From Pseudopelobacter sp964542535 (GTDB taxonomy: Bacteria > Desulfobacterota > Desulfuromonadia > Geobacterales > Pseudopelobacteraceae): a stretch of 64,000 nt of DNA. The DNA lies in assembly GCA_964542535.1 (NCBI GenBank), contig CAZIUE010000004.1, positions 124,001 to 188,000 of the forward strand, read 5' to 3'. Both the position numbers and the translations under genes were made by a program. Numbering within the stretch: position 1 is the stretch's first letter; each line of letters opens with the position of its first letter. The notes under the pieces are model-generated. The model was given only the letters and a program-made list of their open reading frames with translations, ran no database searches and was not told where the DNA came from. Shown here one piece after another: positions 52,235 to 60,805 of the stretch.

Positions 52235-53032
52235 TTACGACACCGTGAACGTGGCGCCGCTGACCTGGACCGGCGTGCCGGCCGTGATCAGGGTAGAGCC
52301 CAGCTCCATGTCGCCACCGCCGCCCGTGGTCGTGATGGTCCCCTGCTTGCGCAGGAACGCGGTTGAGGCTGCCCCCGTGTCGGCATCCGAATACACGTCC
52401 CGGAACCAGGTGGCGGTGCTCCCGGCATCGGCGGACGTATCGCTCCAGGTCTGGGTCGAGGTCAGCACCCCGGCCACGCTTCGGGCGTCGTAGTCACAGC
52501 AGTTGACGGCATCCACCCCCAGGGTGGTGCCGTTGCTGCCGTCGGGGAGCCCCGAGGACGCCACGGTGGCGGTGACGGAATCGGTCACGCTGGCGGTGCA
52601 GACCAGGGCGTTGAGCGAGGCCCCGGAGCCCACCGGCCCGATGATGGAGAGCACGGCGCCCGAGGACGAGGCGGTGAATCCGGCGAACGGCTTGATGGTG
52701 GTGGCGTTGATGGCGGCAGCCAGAGCGGCCGCCGTGGTAGTGGCGTCCGTGACGCTGGTAACGGCGGCATGGATCGGTGCCCCGCCCATCTTGATGGTGA
52801 CCGTCCCCCCCATGGTGCCGGCGATGGTGACGGCCCAGACGGGCCGGGTCTCGAAGGTTGCGGCCCCTCCATCCTTGGTGAGGGTGGCCAGGAGCGTACC
52901 GTTGATAGCCGCGTCGGCGGTGGCCGGCTTGGTGCCGGAGTAGATCAGGCGTTTGAAGTTGCCGATGGCCGAGCGGACATCCTGGCCGCTGGCGATCAGG
53001 TTGGCGAGTTTGGTGGACAGTTGCAGGCTCAT
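52235..53032 (-). CDS. Phage structural protein, unknown
   Basis: 265 residues: a helical start MSLQLSTKLANLIASGQDVR, then an Ala/Thr/Gly-rich body including AVTSVTDATTTAAALAAAIN, and a beta-rich end. The composition is typical of virion decoration or tail proteins. It is flanked on both sides by heptanucleotide repeat arrays. No family is recognised with confidence. Confidence 0.7.
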   Translation of the reverse strand: MSLQLSTKLANLIASGQDVRSAIGNFKRLIYSGTKPATADAAINGTLLATLTKDGGAATFETRPVWAVTIAGTMGGTVTIKMGGAPIHAAVTSVTDATTTAAALAAAINATTIKPFAGFTASSSGAVLSIIGPVGSGASLNALVCTASVTDSVTATVASSGLPDGSNGTTLGVDAVNCCDYDARSVAGVLTSTQTWSDTSADAGSTATWFRDVYSDADTGAASTAFLRKQGTITTTGGGGDMELGSTLITAGTPVQVSGATFTVS

Positions 53033-53049
53033 GTGATTTCTCCTTTACA

Positions 53050-53115
53050 AGCAGTGAATAGGGACCAGGGACCGGGGATCAGGAAAACCCCTCACGCCTC
53101 ACCCCTCACTCCTCT
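53050..53115. repeat. Heptanucleotide repeat array E, reaching into the 3' end of a gene
   Basis: GGGACCA, GGGACCG and GGGATCA units, then GGAAAACC, then CTCACGC, CTCACCC and CTCACTC units. The last units overlap the end of the gene 53099-53827, whose TGA stop lies in a repeat unit (minus-strand GTGAGGN). Confidence 0.87.
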
Positions 53116-53827
53116 CGGACAAGATTAGCGTTTCGTGGGATAGGCCGTAATTCTCTATGATCAGGCCCAGCGGGTTGTGGGCCGGGTTGACGTTGGAGGT
53201 GGTGAACAGGTAGTGGGCGAGGCCGTTCTTCTCCCGCACCGTGGCGGCGCCGTACAGGCCGTAGTCGTAGGAGACCTTCCCCTGGGAAAGGTTGACGATC
53301 ACTCCATTGGGGCCGCCCACGATTACCCCCCGGTGGGAGGCAAAAATACAGCAGTTGCCCATCATGCCGGCGGCCGGCACCAGCTCGCCGCGGATGTGGC
53401 AGCCGGTGCCCATGATGACCCCGTAGGGGAGGGTCCACTGATCGGTGAACCCCTCCGCCTGGGGGTCGGTCCCGGCCAGAAAATGCAGCTCCGTGGTGGA
53501 GCCTATATATAAACCGCCGTCCACCCGGCGGATCATGGTGATCATGTCGTCCAGGGAGATGACGATGCTGAAACGCTGATCCTCGTCGTCCTCCATGGCC
53601 CGGGAGCAGTAGACCGTGTTGCCAACGGCCCAGTAATCGCGGCTCCCCATGATCTCGGTCACGGGCTGGGCCACCAGTCCCTCAACCAGCGAGTCGCGCA
53701 CGCTCACGCCGCCCCGGTTGTCAGGATCCACGTTCACCAGGTCCACGCACTCCCCCTTGGCGGGGTCCAGGTCGCACGGATCGGTGACGTTGTTTATGGT
53801 GAGGAAGGGGAAGGTGGTTGGTTTCAT
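53099..53827 (-). CDS. Phage virion protein, beta-rich, unknown
   Basis: 242 residues from the ATG at 53827 (MKPTTFPFLTINNVTDP). Repeated strands such as VDGGLYIGSTTELHFLAG suggest a beta-propeller or tubular protein, and NNVTDPCDLDPAKGECVDLVNVDPD resembles the starts of podovirus tail proteins with bound metal. The last residues, RSEG, and the stop come from the heptanucleotide repeat. Confidence 0.7.
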   Translation of the reverse strand: MKPTTFPFLTINNVTDPCDLDPAKGECVDLVNVDPDNRGGVSVRDSLVEGLVAQPVTEIMGSRDYWAVGNTVYCSRAMEDDEDQRFSIVISLDDMITMIRRVDGGLYIGSTTELHFLAGTDPQAEGFTDQWTLPYGVIMGTGCHIRGELVPAAGMMGNCCIFASHRGVIVGGPNGVIVNLSQGKVSYDYGLYGAATVREKNGLAHYLFTTSNVNPAHNPLGLIIENYGLSHETLILSERSEG

Positions 53828-53876
53828 GTTTGTTTGCTTCAATCCTCGCCAGTCGCTGAAGGACGGGCGCTTTCAG

Positions 53877-54578
53877 CTAGAAGTAATCGGCATCCAGGGA
53901 CTGCGCCCCATAGTGTCGAGACGGCATGAAATGTGGTAGCTGCATGGAATCGAACACATCGGGCGGATTCTCGCTGCGCCGGCCGAATTTCTGCTCAAAC
54001 TGCGCCAAGTGCATATCAGCCCGATTCTTGTCGAACAGTTCAGCATCCTGGTTGTTGTACGCCTTGTGCTTGATCCACAAGACCAGCGAGCGATGCAGGT
54101 GTTCGGGGATTTCCGGCGAATCACCGTCTCCAGCCATCGGGCAGAGTGGTGTCCTGACCACCGTCAGATTCAGGGTGCTATCCGTAGCCGGCGTGCGGAA
54201 CAGCCTGAGAGTTCCCTTGTCCATGCCGGTGACGAACGCCTCCACCTCTCCGGCCTGGTCTTCCCATCCAGGACAGCGCATGTCCATGACCGTATGGCTG
54301 ACCTTTCCTAGGGGATTGAGGGCACCGGCCAACCGGCCGCGAAGGATCAGGGCAATGCGTGGATCGTGGCGATACAGGCCCGTACCAGTCACAATGGGGA
54401 CGGAACAGATCTCAGGCGTTGTGGAATCAACCAGCAGGCGTGCCCGGATACATGCCTCGGTCTCGGCCTCGTTGGCATAAGCCAGCATTTGCCACGACTC
54501 CACATATTGATCGCTGCCGCTTCCCACTTCGTCGTCAATTTCGCGGCGGGCCACACGTTCTATCTCGGCAAAGGTCAT
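53877..54578 (-). CDS. Phage head-tail adaptor-like protein
   Basis: 233 residues. The N-terminal helices (MTFAEIERVARREIDDEV, MLAYANEAETEACIRARLL) and the C-terminal VLWIKHKAYNNQDAELFDKN fit connector proteins that sit below the portal and are found just after the capsid gene, as here. The gene order supports this; the exact family is not certain. Confidence 0.65.
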   Translation of the reverse strand: MTFAEIERVARREIDDEVGSGSDQYVESWQMLAYANEAETEACIRARLLVDSTTPEICSVPIVTGTGLYRHDPRIALILRGRLAGALNPLGKVSHTVMDMRCPGWEDQAGEVEAFVTGMDKGTLRLFRTPATDSTLNLTVVRTPLCPMAGDGDSPEIPEHLHRSLVLWIKHKAYNNQDAELFDKNRADMHLAQFEQKFGRRSENPPDVFDSMQLPHFMPSRHYGAQSLDADYF

Positions 54579-54581
54579 GAC

Positions 54582-54869
54582 TCACTCACCAGCCAGCTCG
54601 GCTCTCTTATTTTCAATGGCATCGAGAATCTGGATCCTGTCTTCACCTTCCGCCAGCTTCTCCAGCGCCTCGATGGTGTCGCATTCCCTCACCTGGATGA
54701 GGATTTCGTTGGCATCTTTCTGGTTGAAGCCTTTGACCATCTCAAAGTGGCTATTGCCTGAGAGTTTTCTTATGATCGTCTCGTCGCTCACGTCCGGCGT
54801 CGCTCCACCTGAAAAATCATACCCAAAGGCCTTCATGTTCGTTCTCTCGCCAACATAGCGAAATTTCAT
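54582..54869 (-). CDS. Small phage protein between capsid and adaptor
   Basis: 95 residues starting MKFRYVGERTNMKAFGYDFSGG, with a helical end ECDTIEALEKLAEGEDRIQI. The N-terminal strand-rich part recalls small Mu gp35-like head proteins, which is only a tentative likeness. It is 4 bases from the next gene and 52 from the capsid gene. Confidence 0.6.
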   Translation of the reverse strand: MKFRYVGERTNMKAFGYDFSGGATPDVSDETIIRKLSGNSHFEMVKGFNQKDANEILIQVRECDTIEALEKLAEGEDRIQILDAIENKRAELAGE

Positions 54870-54921
54870 GGTTCATCTCCCTTTCTACGCGGGGGAGCCC
54901 GGAGCCCCCCCGCACACATCA

Positions 54922-56019
54922 TCAGACATCAGCCACGCCGCTCACATAGATGGTGCAGACGCCCCAGTCCACCGGATTCGTTCCGTCCTGGTTCCAGCGA
55001 ATCTTGTCAATCCCGCGCAGTTCCTGGAAGCCGACGCCATTGCGGAAACCGTAGTCGTCCTCTTTCCTTACCGTAGATTTGGTCCGCTGCGCCCAAGCAA
55101 CCCCCAGGGCCTGAGCTCCACACAGGAAGCAGGGCGCCACGTCGATGGCGAGATTTCCCACCCCGACCAGCTCCGCTATCTCAGGGATTTCACGCACGAT
55201 CACGCCGTCCCACTCGATCGATGTCGGTCCGGTCCAAAGGGGGTTTTTCGGGCCTCGCTCCAGCGCCTCGGCCCAGTGTCCGTTTGCAACCAGCCAGTCC
55301 CTGAGATCGCGGAACGCGGTTGACGGCACGAACATGACGAACGTTTCCTCGTCCTCCCCAAAGGTAAAGGGACGGATTCCGTCACCATTGGCGGTAACGG
55401 CGTTCTGCGCCATGCGTTTGGCCAGGGAGACGACCGGGCCGGTCAGTTTGTCGTTGGTGCTGTCGATGTTGGCGAGACTTGCGGAGTGGTCGTTGGCGGC
55501 GTTGTTCGACTTGGCCGCCCCGAACAGTACCCGGTCGGAGTTGTCGGCCAGCCACTTGTCCCTTTGTGCCTCTGTCGCAGAGGCGTAGGCAACGCCGTTG
55601 ATCAGGTGCAGAGCCGAAATGACGCCGTTGCGCAGGTAGCGCATGCACAAATCTTTGAGCGCGACCTTGCCGGCATCACGGATAGCAATGGGGGAAGCCT
55701 GCTCTTCCTCCATGTTGACGACCGTGGCGTCGCGCACTACTTTCACCTTTATCTGGTGACCGTCATTTGGCAGGGCCTTTTCATTCCCCACCAAGGTAGT
55801 GGAGCCGTCGTTGGGACCGGCTGACGCGTCCAGCGCCCCGATCAGGTTAATGACGATGCTGTCACCCTTCTTCTTGGTCAGGTTTTCCTTGAGCTGGATG
55901 ATGGCGTTTTCGTCCGTGCCCATGTAGCGCTTGAAGCGATTGGCCCGCACGTATGCGGCAAAAAAGTCGTCATCCCACTGGGCGACCCGTTCGGCGGTTG
56001 CAACTACTGTTTCAGCCAT
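54922..56019 (-). CDS. Major capsid protein, N4-gp56 type
   Basis: 365 residues. MAETVVATAERVAQWDDDFFAAYVRANRF and RYMGTDENAIIQLKENLTKKKGD near the start, the helix IAIRDAGKVALKDLCMRYLR, and GAQALGVAWAQRTKSTVRKEDDYGF near the end fit the N4-gp56 family of HK97-fold capsids. It should form the icosahedral shell. A pair of direct-repeat hairpins lies just upstream, and translation starts a few bases below the nearer one. Confidence 0.85.
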   Translation of the reverse strand: MAETVVATAERVAQWDDDFFAAYVRANRFKRYMGTDENAIIQLKENLTKKKGDSIVINLIGALDASAGPNDGSTTLVGNEKALPNDGHQIKVKVVRDATVVNMEEEQASPIAIRDAGKVALKDLCMRYLRNGVISALHLINGVAYASATEAQRDKWLADNSDRVLFGAAKSNNAANDHSASLANIDSTNDKLTGPVVSLAKRMAQNAVTANGDGIRPFTFGEDEETFVMFVPSTAFRDLRDWLVANGHWAEALERGPKNPLWTGPTSIEWDGVIVREIPEIAELVGVGNLAIDVAPCFLCGAQALGVAWAQRTKSTVRKEDDYGFRNGVGFQELRGIDKIRWNQDGTNPVDWGVCTIYVSGVADV

Positions 56020-56030
56020 GATTTATGTCT

Positions 56031-56086
56031 CCTGGCGGGTTTTTATCCCGCAAATGGTTGTGCCTGGCGGGTTTTTATCCCGCAAA
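56031..56086 (-). repeat. Two tandem hairpins upstream of the capsid start
   Basis: A 24-base direct repeat occurs at 56031-56054 and 56063-56086 (period 32). Each contains GCGGG and CCCGC arms around a 7-base AT-rich loop (56035-56051 and 56067-56083). On the minus strand the nearer copy ends in CCAGGAGA, which supplies the capsid ribosome-binding site. Candidate attenuator, processing or translation-control element for the most abundant virion protein. Confidence 0.75.
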
Positions 56087-56092
56087 GGCTGG

Positions 56093-56989
56093 TTATGATT
56101 TTCCCAAAACGCTCGTCAGCGGCGTCGGCCCGTTGAACCCTCCTGCTGACTGCGCTCTTCCCGCGCTTCTGACCTCCGAAAACCCACCTCTGCTCAGCTT
56201 GCCCCTGAGAATTTTGTCTGCTTCGGCTTTCCTGGCCTTTTCCGCTTCTGCTTGTGCCGTTGCGTCAAAGTTGTCGGATGACAGCCCGGCGGCGTATGAC
56301 GGCGCGAAGCGGTCCACCGCCTTGCGCAAAGCAACGGCAGGAGGATCCCCTTTCAGCATCCTGCCTTCGTAGTAGGAGTTGATGTCTTCGTTCAACTCCA
56401 CGTTGACCTGGGGATGGTCCACCGCAAGGAAGGGGAACTCCTCGTGCACCTTGGCAAACACCGAATTGAAGTCATTGACCATCTGCTCCTGAGCTGTCGC
56501 GGCACGCTGCGCTCCGGTCAACAGCGAGAGGCGGACCTCGTCCATGCGTTCTTCAAGCGCATCCACCTTGGCCGATGCCTCTTCATCGTCGGGATCGAGC
56601 ATTGAGTCGGTCAAAGCGGCCCGATACTGCCTGCGCAGCTCCTTCAGCTCTTCCTGCGGTGCTTGCCGCTGAACCTCCGTAGCATCAGGGGCTTCATTGA
56701 CATGCGCCTTGCCCGCATGCAGCCGTTCCCGTTCCTCGTCCAGCTCGGATTCCTTCCTGCGGACGCGCTCCCGTTCTTTTGCCAGCGCGGCGAGTTCGGC
56801 CTTCACCTTTGTCGCATCATCGACAGAGGTTGTCTCAGCGGCGACCTGAGTAGTTGCTTCGCCCGTGGCCTCGCTCTTTTCGTCAGTTTCCCGAGCCTCT
56901 ACTGTTTCCGGAGTTTCGGAAATCTCATCACCGTTCGTGGTTTCTTCCGTTGTCTCAGGGGGATTCAAAATGTCGTTCATGTCTTCCAT
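56093..56989 (-). CDS. Phage scaffolding protein
   Basis: 298 residues from the ATG at 56989, preceded by GAGGAAGG. An upstream in-frame ATG at 57094 would overlap the portal gene by 35 bases. The N-terminal third is acidic and Thr/Glu-rich (TTEETTNGDEISETPETVEA), the middle is a strong coiled coil (KERERVRRKESELDEERERL), and the end is basic and Gly/Ser-rich. Composition and position between portal and capsid are those of scaffolds. Confidence 0.8.
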   Translation of the reverse strand: MEDMNDILNPPETTEETTNGDEISETPETVEARETDEKSEATGEATTQVAAETTSVDDATKVKAELAALAKERERVRRKESELDEERERLHAGKAHVNEAPDATEVQRQAPQEELKELRRQYRAALTDSMLDPDDEEASAKVDALEERMDEVRLSLLTGAQRAATAQEQMVNDFNSVFAKVHEEFPFLAVDHPQVNVELNEDINSYYEGRMLKGDPPAVALRKAVDRFAPSYAAGLSSDNFDATAQAEAEKARKAEADKILRGKLSRGGFSEVRSAGRAQSAGGFNGPTPLTSVLGKS

Positions 56990-57059
56990 CTCTTCACCTT
57001 CCTCGCCCGATGCGGCGGCGACCCTTGGTGTACAGCGCGCCCGTAGCCCGGCGACGGCG

Positions 57060-59186
57060 TTATGCTCCAACCGGATTGTTCGCCAATCCGTCATTGCGCT
57101 GCGTCTCGATCCCGCGCATCATTCCCACCCCGGGTCCTTCCGGGTGGCCGGGATACATGGGCGAGGTATTCCGTGAGGGGGGAGGAGCGTGGGGTAAGAC
57201 GGCAACCTGATCACCCTCCATGGGGTCCTGCTCCGTGCCTACTGGATTCGGATAGACTGGCGACAGATCTTGATCCTGGAAGCCTGCGCTCTTGACGATG
57301 GCATCTGCCACCGATGTGATGGCCGGAGGACCGGAGACCGCCACCTGGGCCGTCTGCATCCCCGAGTACAGAGACTCGACTGACCGTACGACCTTGCTTG
57401 CCTGGGCCAGGTCGGCCTCTTTTCTGGTCTTGTCGATCTGCGATTTGGTCAGATCAACCTTGGCCTGCGCTTCGTCTTCCTGCAATTGCACCAAGCGGGC
57501 CTGCGCCTCAGCCGCCGCCTTGGCCTGCGGATCGTCGGCGCCTCCCTTGAGCTTATCCAGGAACTTCTTCTTGTGCCGCAGACTGGAGGCCTCAACCAGC
57601 ATCTCGAACGCCACCGGTTTCATATTCTCCGGTACCGCCGGGAAGATTGTCGTCAGCGCCTCGAACTGTTCCTGCATTGCATTCACCACATCCGGCACTT
57701 CCACGATGGTGAAGTCCACATCGATCTCGGCGAGGTTGTTTTTCATTCCGACGACCGTATCCAATCGCGGGTTTCCATTCAGCTCGGCAGGGATTGCGCC
57801 ATATTCCTCAATGAGCTGGTCACCCACCGTCAACGGCACGTTCAAACCGATCCATTTGGGCGCATCCTCGTCACCGGTAACCCTGATCCACCGCTCTTCG
57901 GTCCAGAACTGCTTGATGCGGTTCCAAACTGCACGGCACACCTGGTTGTCGAACTGAGCAATGGCCTCATACAGAGGCTTCAGCTCCGTGCTCGACCCCT
58001 GCTGCAGCTTCCTGATGGCGTTGCCCGAGAGGTCGCGCGACTCCATTCCGGCCAGCGCCCCGTTCACGCCGATGGAATCGATCTCCTGCTTTGCCTCCTG
58101 CAGCAGTTGAAACTGTGCGCTGGCCTGGTCCATGGTGGGCAGAACGCCGAACTCCTTGCCGTACTCCCCGTTGTTAAACTGGAGGTGCCCGTCCGGCTTC
58201 GCCAGCTCCAGCTTGAGCTTCTGGATATCGTTGCCGGCAGCGCCCCGTGAAGAATAGGTCTGCCGGACCGACACCAGATGCAGATGCTTTGAGGCCCGCT
58301 TGTTGATCTCGTCCTGGATATCCAGCCAGGTCATGACCGGGCCGTAGCGGTTGCCGTCCCGATCCACGTTGGCGCTCTGGAGCAGGATCGACCATTCAGG
58401 AGTGCCGGTATCGTCAAGGTACGGTGACGGCTCCGGCCCGGAAAGAAACCCTCCCCGGGTAAACTCGCAGACATGCACTTCCCCCTGGGAGAGGAACTCC
58501 ATCTTCACCACCCGGATCCGTTTGCGCTTGGCATCGGCCCACTTGAGCCGTGGCGTATCATCGTAGGTAGTGGAGAGCGACGATTCCCGGCTGAGGGTGG
58601 CCGACAGAACCTCGGATTTTTCGGAATAGCGATCCACAGCCTGGTCGTAGTCCATCCAGGCCACGGCATAGCGGTACAACGTGTCGGAAAAATCCAGATC
58701 CCGGCTGTGGGGGTCCCAGCCTAGACGGTCCCAGTGATAGCGCCGGATACAGATATCCATCTCGCCTTTGCGGCCGGGCTTGCAGTACACCTCGACCCCA
58801 CCGGTTCCTTCGATGGTCAGGTTCTCGAATACTTCGGATTTGATCTTGGGAAACTTGTTGCGGTCGTAGACATAGCGGACGGCATCGGTGGCCGTCTGTG
58901 CCGCCTGCTCGTCACCGGGAGTACGGGGGGCTGCTTCAGGGTCAGTCCTGGTCTGGAGCTCGACCCCTTTCAGGAAATCAACCTTGGGCTTGATCCGGTT
59001 GCGGGTGATGACCGGCTGCTTGCGTTTGCGTAGGGTTGCGGCTTCCTGGGGGGTCCACTGTTTGTGGTCGTAGTAATCTCGGCACTTCTCCGACATGGTA
59101 CGGGAGGAGAGAGACAACTCTTCCGCTTCGTCGAAATAAGCAAGCGCTTGGGTAAGAGTTATGGAGGGTGGTGCGGCTGATAGCAT
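57060..59186 (-). CDS. Portal protein, P22-like
   Basis: 708 residues from the ATG at 59186, which has AAAGGAG 8-9 bases upstream. NRIKPKVDFLKGVELQTRTDPEA near 60-80 and the segment PVMTWLDIQDEINKRASKHL near 300 match the P22-type portals. The C-terminal 150 residues form a long helical barrel-like part (QARLVQLQEDEAQAKVDLTK). It forms the dodecameric DNA gate of the head. The gene starts 80 bases after the terminase gene. Confidence 0.87.
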   Translation of the reverse strand: MLSAAPPSITLTQALAYFDEAEELSLSSRTMSEKCRDYYDHKQWTPQEAATLRKRKQPVITRNRIKPKVDFLKGVELQTRTDPEAAPRTPGDEQAAQTATDAVRYVYDRNKFPKIKSEVFENLTIEGTGGVEVYCKPGRKGEMDICIRRYHWDRLGWDPHSRDLDFSDTLYRYAVAWMDYDQAVDRYSEKSEVLSATLSRESSLSTTYDDTPRLKWADAKRKRIRVVKMEFLSQGEVHVCEFTRGGFLSGPEPSPYLDDTGTPEWSILLQSANVDRDGNRYGPVMTWLDIQDEINKRASKHLHLVSVRQTYSSRGAAGNDIQKLKLELAKPDGHLQFNNGEYGKEFGVLPTMDQASAQFQLLQEAKQEIDSIGVNGALAGMESRDLSGNAIRKLQQGSSTELKPLYEAIAQFDNQVCRAVWNRIKQFWTEERWIRVTGDEDAPKWIGLNVPLTVGDQLIEEYGAIPAELNGNPRLDTVVGMKNNLAEIDVDFTIVEVPDVVNAMQEQFEALTTIFPAVPENMKPVAFEMLVEASSLRHKKKFLDKLKGGADDPQAKAAAEAQARLVQLQEDEAQAKVDLTKSQIDKTRKEADLAQASKVVRSVESLYSGMQTAQVAVSGPPAITSVADAIVKSAGFQDQDLSPVYPNPVGTEQDPMEGDQVAVLPHAPPPSRNTSPMYPGHPEGPGVGMMRGIETQRNDGLANNPVGA

Positions 59187-59266
59187 TGCGGGTGTCTCCT
59201 TTTTGACTATCCCGGCTTTGCGGATCCCCACCCATTGTGGGAATCCGTACTGCGTCCTGCTACGTC

Positions 59267-60805
59267 CTATGCGGTTTTCCAATCGTCATCGTCGAAATCT
59301 TCTTCGATCGGCGCATATCCTTCGTCCTGCTTCTTCTCTTCCTCCGGGACATGGGCCGCGTACATATCGTCCAGCGCCCTGCCAATCAGACTGCATACGT
59401 CAACCGCATCGTCCTCGGCCCCGGCAGGGAAGCGGGTCAGCTGCCGCAGCAACCGGGAGGCCCACTCCTTGTTTGCCGGCAGATAGACCTTTCGCATGGC
59501 CCACCGGGACTGAAACGCCCTGGCCCGCGTCGGCTTGTCGGTAATCGACGCCAGCCACTGGATATCGCAGTACACCCGTCGCTCCCGCATGCGCTTGAGC
59601 AGAAATGGCTCCACGCTGCGCCTGATAACTCCGGACTCGCCATACCAGGTCAGCGGCTTATTCCGTTTGATCAGGTCCAGGAGCGACTCGATCCACACAT
59701 CCGAAGTGGTCTGATCGAACCACCAGTCCAGGATGTAAAGGTCGTCGTTCGGGTCGAGCCCGAACACTCCGTGCTCCGTAAAGTCGCCACCATCGGCCGT
59801 CACTGCGTAATCGGAAGATCCGTAGACACGCAGATGTTTGGGCGGCGTCTCATACCACTGGCAATCCTCGGCCTTGAAGTAGGTACCGCTGTCCGCCGCC
59901 GGAATCTGCTGGTACAGCGCGTTCCAGGTTCGAGGCGTTCGCTTGAACTGGGCGAAATGCTGCTCACTGAACCACCCCGGCCACAGGTAGTCGCCGATCT
60001 GGCGCCCCACGGGATCATCGGCACGTTCGCACTGCGCCTGGATGCACACCACCCGCCAGATCTCGCCATCGCGGCACTGGAGATCGCCCGACTCTCCCAT
60101 CCAGTCCCTGGGCAGGATACGCCCGGCGATATCATCCTCGTGCCAGCGGGTCGTTATGATCACCTGCCACCCGCCCGGGATAAGCCTGGTCAACAGGTCG
60201 TCCTGGTAGGCCTGCCAGGTGCGGTCGCGGATGATCTGGGAATCGGCATCCTGGCGCCCCTTGAACGGGTCGTCGATGATCAGGCCCTGGCAGCGTGAAC
60301 CGGTAATCCCCCCCAGGACACCGCACGACATATATTCGCTGCCGTTGGTCAGCGCCCACTCGTCAGCCGCGCTGGTTTCCGAACAGAGCGTGCAGTCAAA
60401 AATCGGATGATACGCCGATGAGCGGATGATCTGCCGGGATCTGCGCCCCATGCGCTTGGCCAGGTCTGAACCGTATGAGGCGAGAATGATCTTCGTGCCG
60501 TCGAACTTCCCCAGGAAATAGGAGGGGAACACGACTGAGGTGTAGGAGCTCTTGGCCGAGCCCGGCGGCAGCATCATCATCAGGCGCTTGATAACCCCCT
60601 CTGCAATGTCGTTCAGGGAGGTCATCATGATCTCGTGATGCCTGGCAACTGTTGTCTCAACCGGCTTAAACAGCCATTCATCCGGATCGTCGGAAACCGG
60701 GGCACCGGGTATCTCGATTGCCTGGGCGAAGTCGATCAGGTGCGCCCTGGCCCTGCGGCGCCGCAGCAGCTCCCGTGCCGCTTCCTGTTGGCTGATCGCT
60801 CCCAT
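59267..60805 (-). CDS. terL: Terminase large subunit
   Basis: 512 residues. The Walker A variant is LPPGSAKSSYTSVVFP near 79; Walker B is GLIIDDPFKGRQDADS near 172; ITTRWHEDDIAGRIL near 218 is the motor coupling region. The C-terminal RNase H-type nuclease has acidic residues in GSSDYAVTADGGDFTEHGVFG and GAEDDAVDVCSL. It packages and cuts the phage genome. Its ATG overlaps the small-subunit stop by one base. Confidence 0.93.
   Translation of the reverse strand: MGAISQQEAARELLRRRRARAHLIDFAQAIEIPGAPVSDDPDEWLFKPVETTVARHHEIMMTSLNDIAEGVIKRLMMMLPPGSAKSSYTSVVFPSYFLGKFDGTKIILASYGSDLAKRMGRRSRQIIRSSAYHPIFDCTLCSETSAADEWALTNGSEYMSCGVLGGITGSRCQGLIIDDPFKGRQDADSQIIRDRTWQAYQDDLLTRLIPGGWQVIITTRWHEDDIAGRILPRDWMGESGDLQCRDGEIWRVVCIQAQCERADDPVGRQIGDYLWPGWFSEQHFAQFKRTPRTWNALYQQIPAADSGTYFKAEDCQWYETPPKHLRVYGSSDYAVTADGGDFTEHGVFGLDPNDDLYILDWWFDQTTSDVWIESLLDLIKRNKPLTWYGESGVIRRSVEPFLLKRMRERRVYCDIQWLASITDKPTRARAFQSRWAMRKVYLPANKEWASRLLRQLTRFPAGAEDDAVDVCSLIGRALDDMYAAHVPEEEKKQDEGYAPIEEDFDDDDWKTA

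Noticed and set aside
54922..56019. Long-tailed (siphovirus or myovirus) classification of the prophage
   Set aside because: No tape-measure, tail-tube, sheath or baseplate gene is visible between capsid and lysis genes; N4-type capsid and P22-type portal fit a short-tailed phage better.
56989..57094. Longer scaffold protein starting at 57094
   Set aside because: The ATG at 56989 has a good ribosome-binding site and begins at the acidic scaffold region; the extension mainly reads the portal end in another frame.
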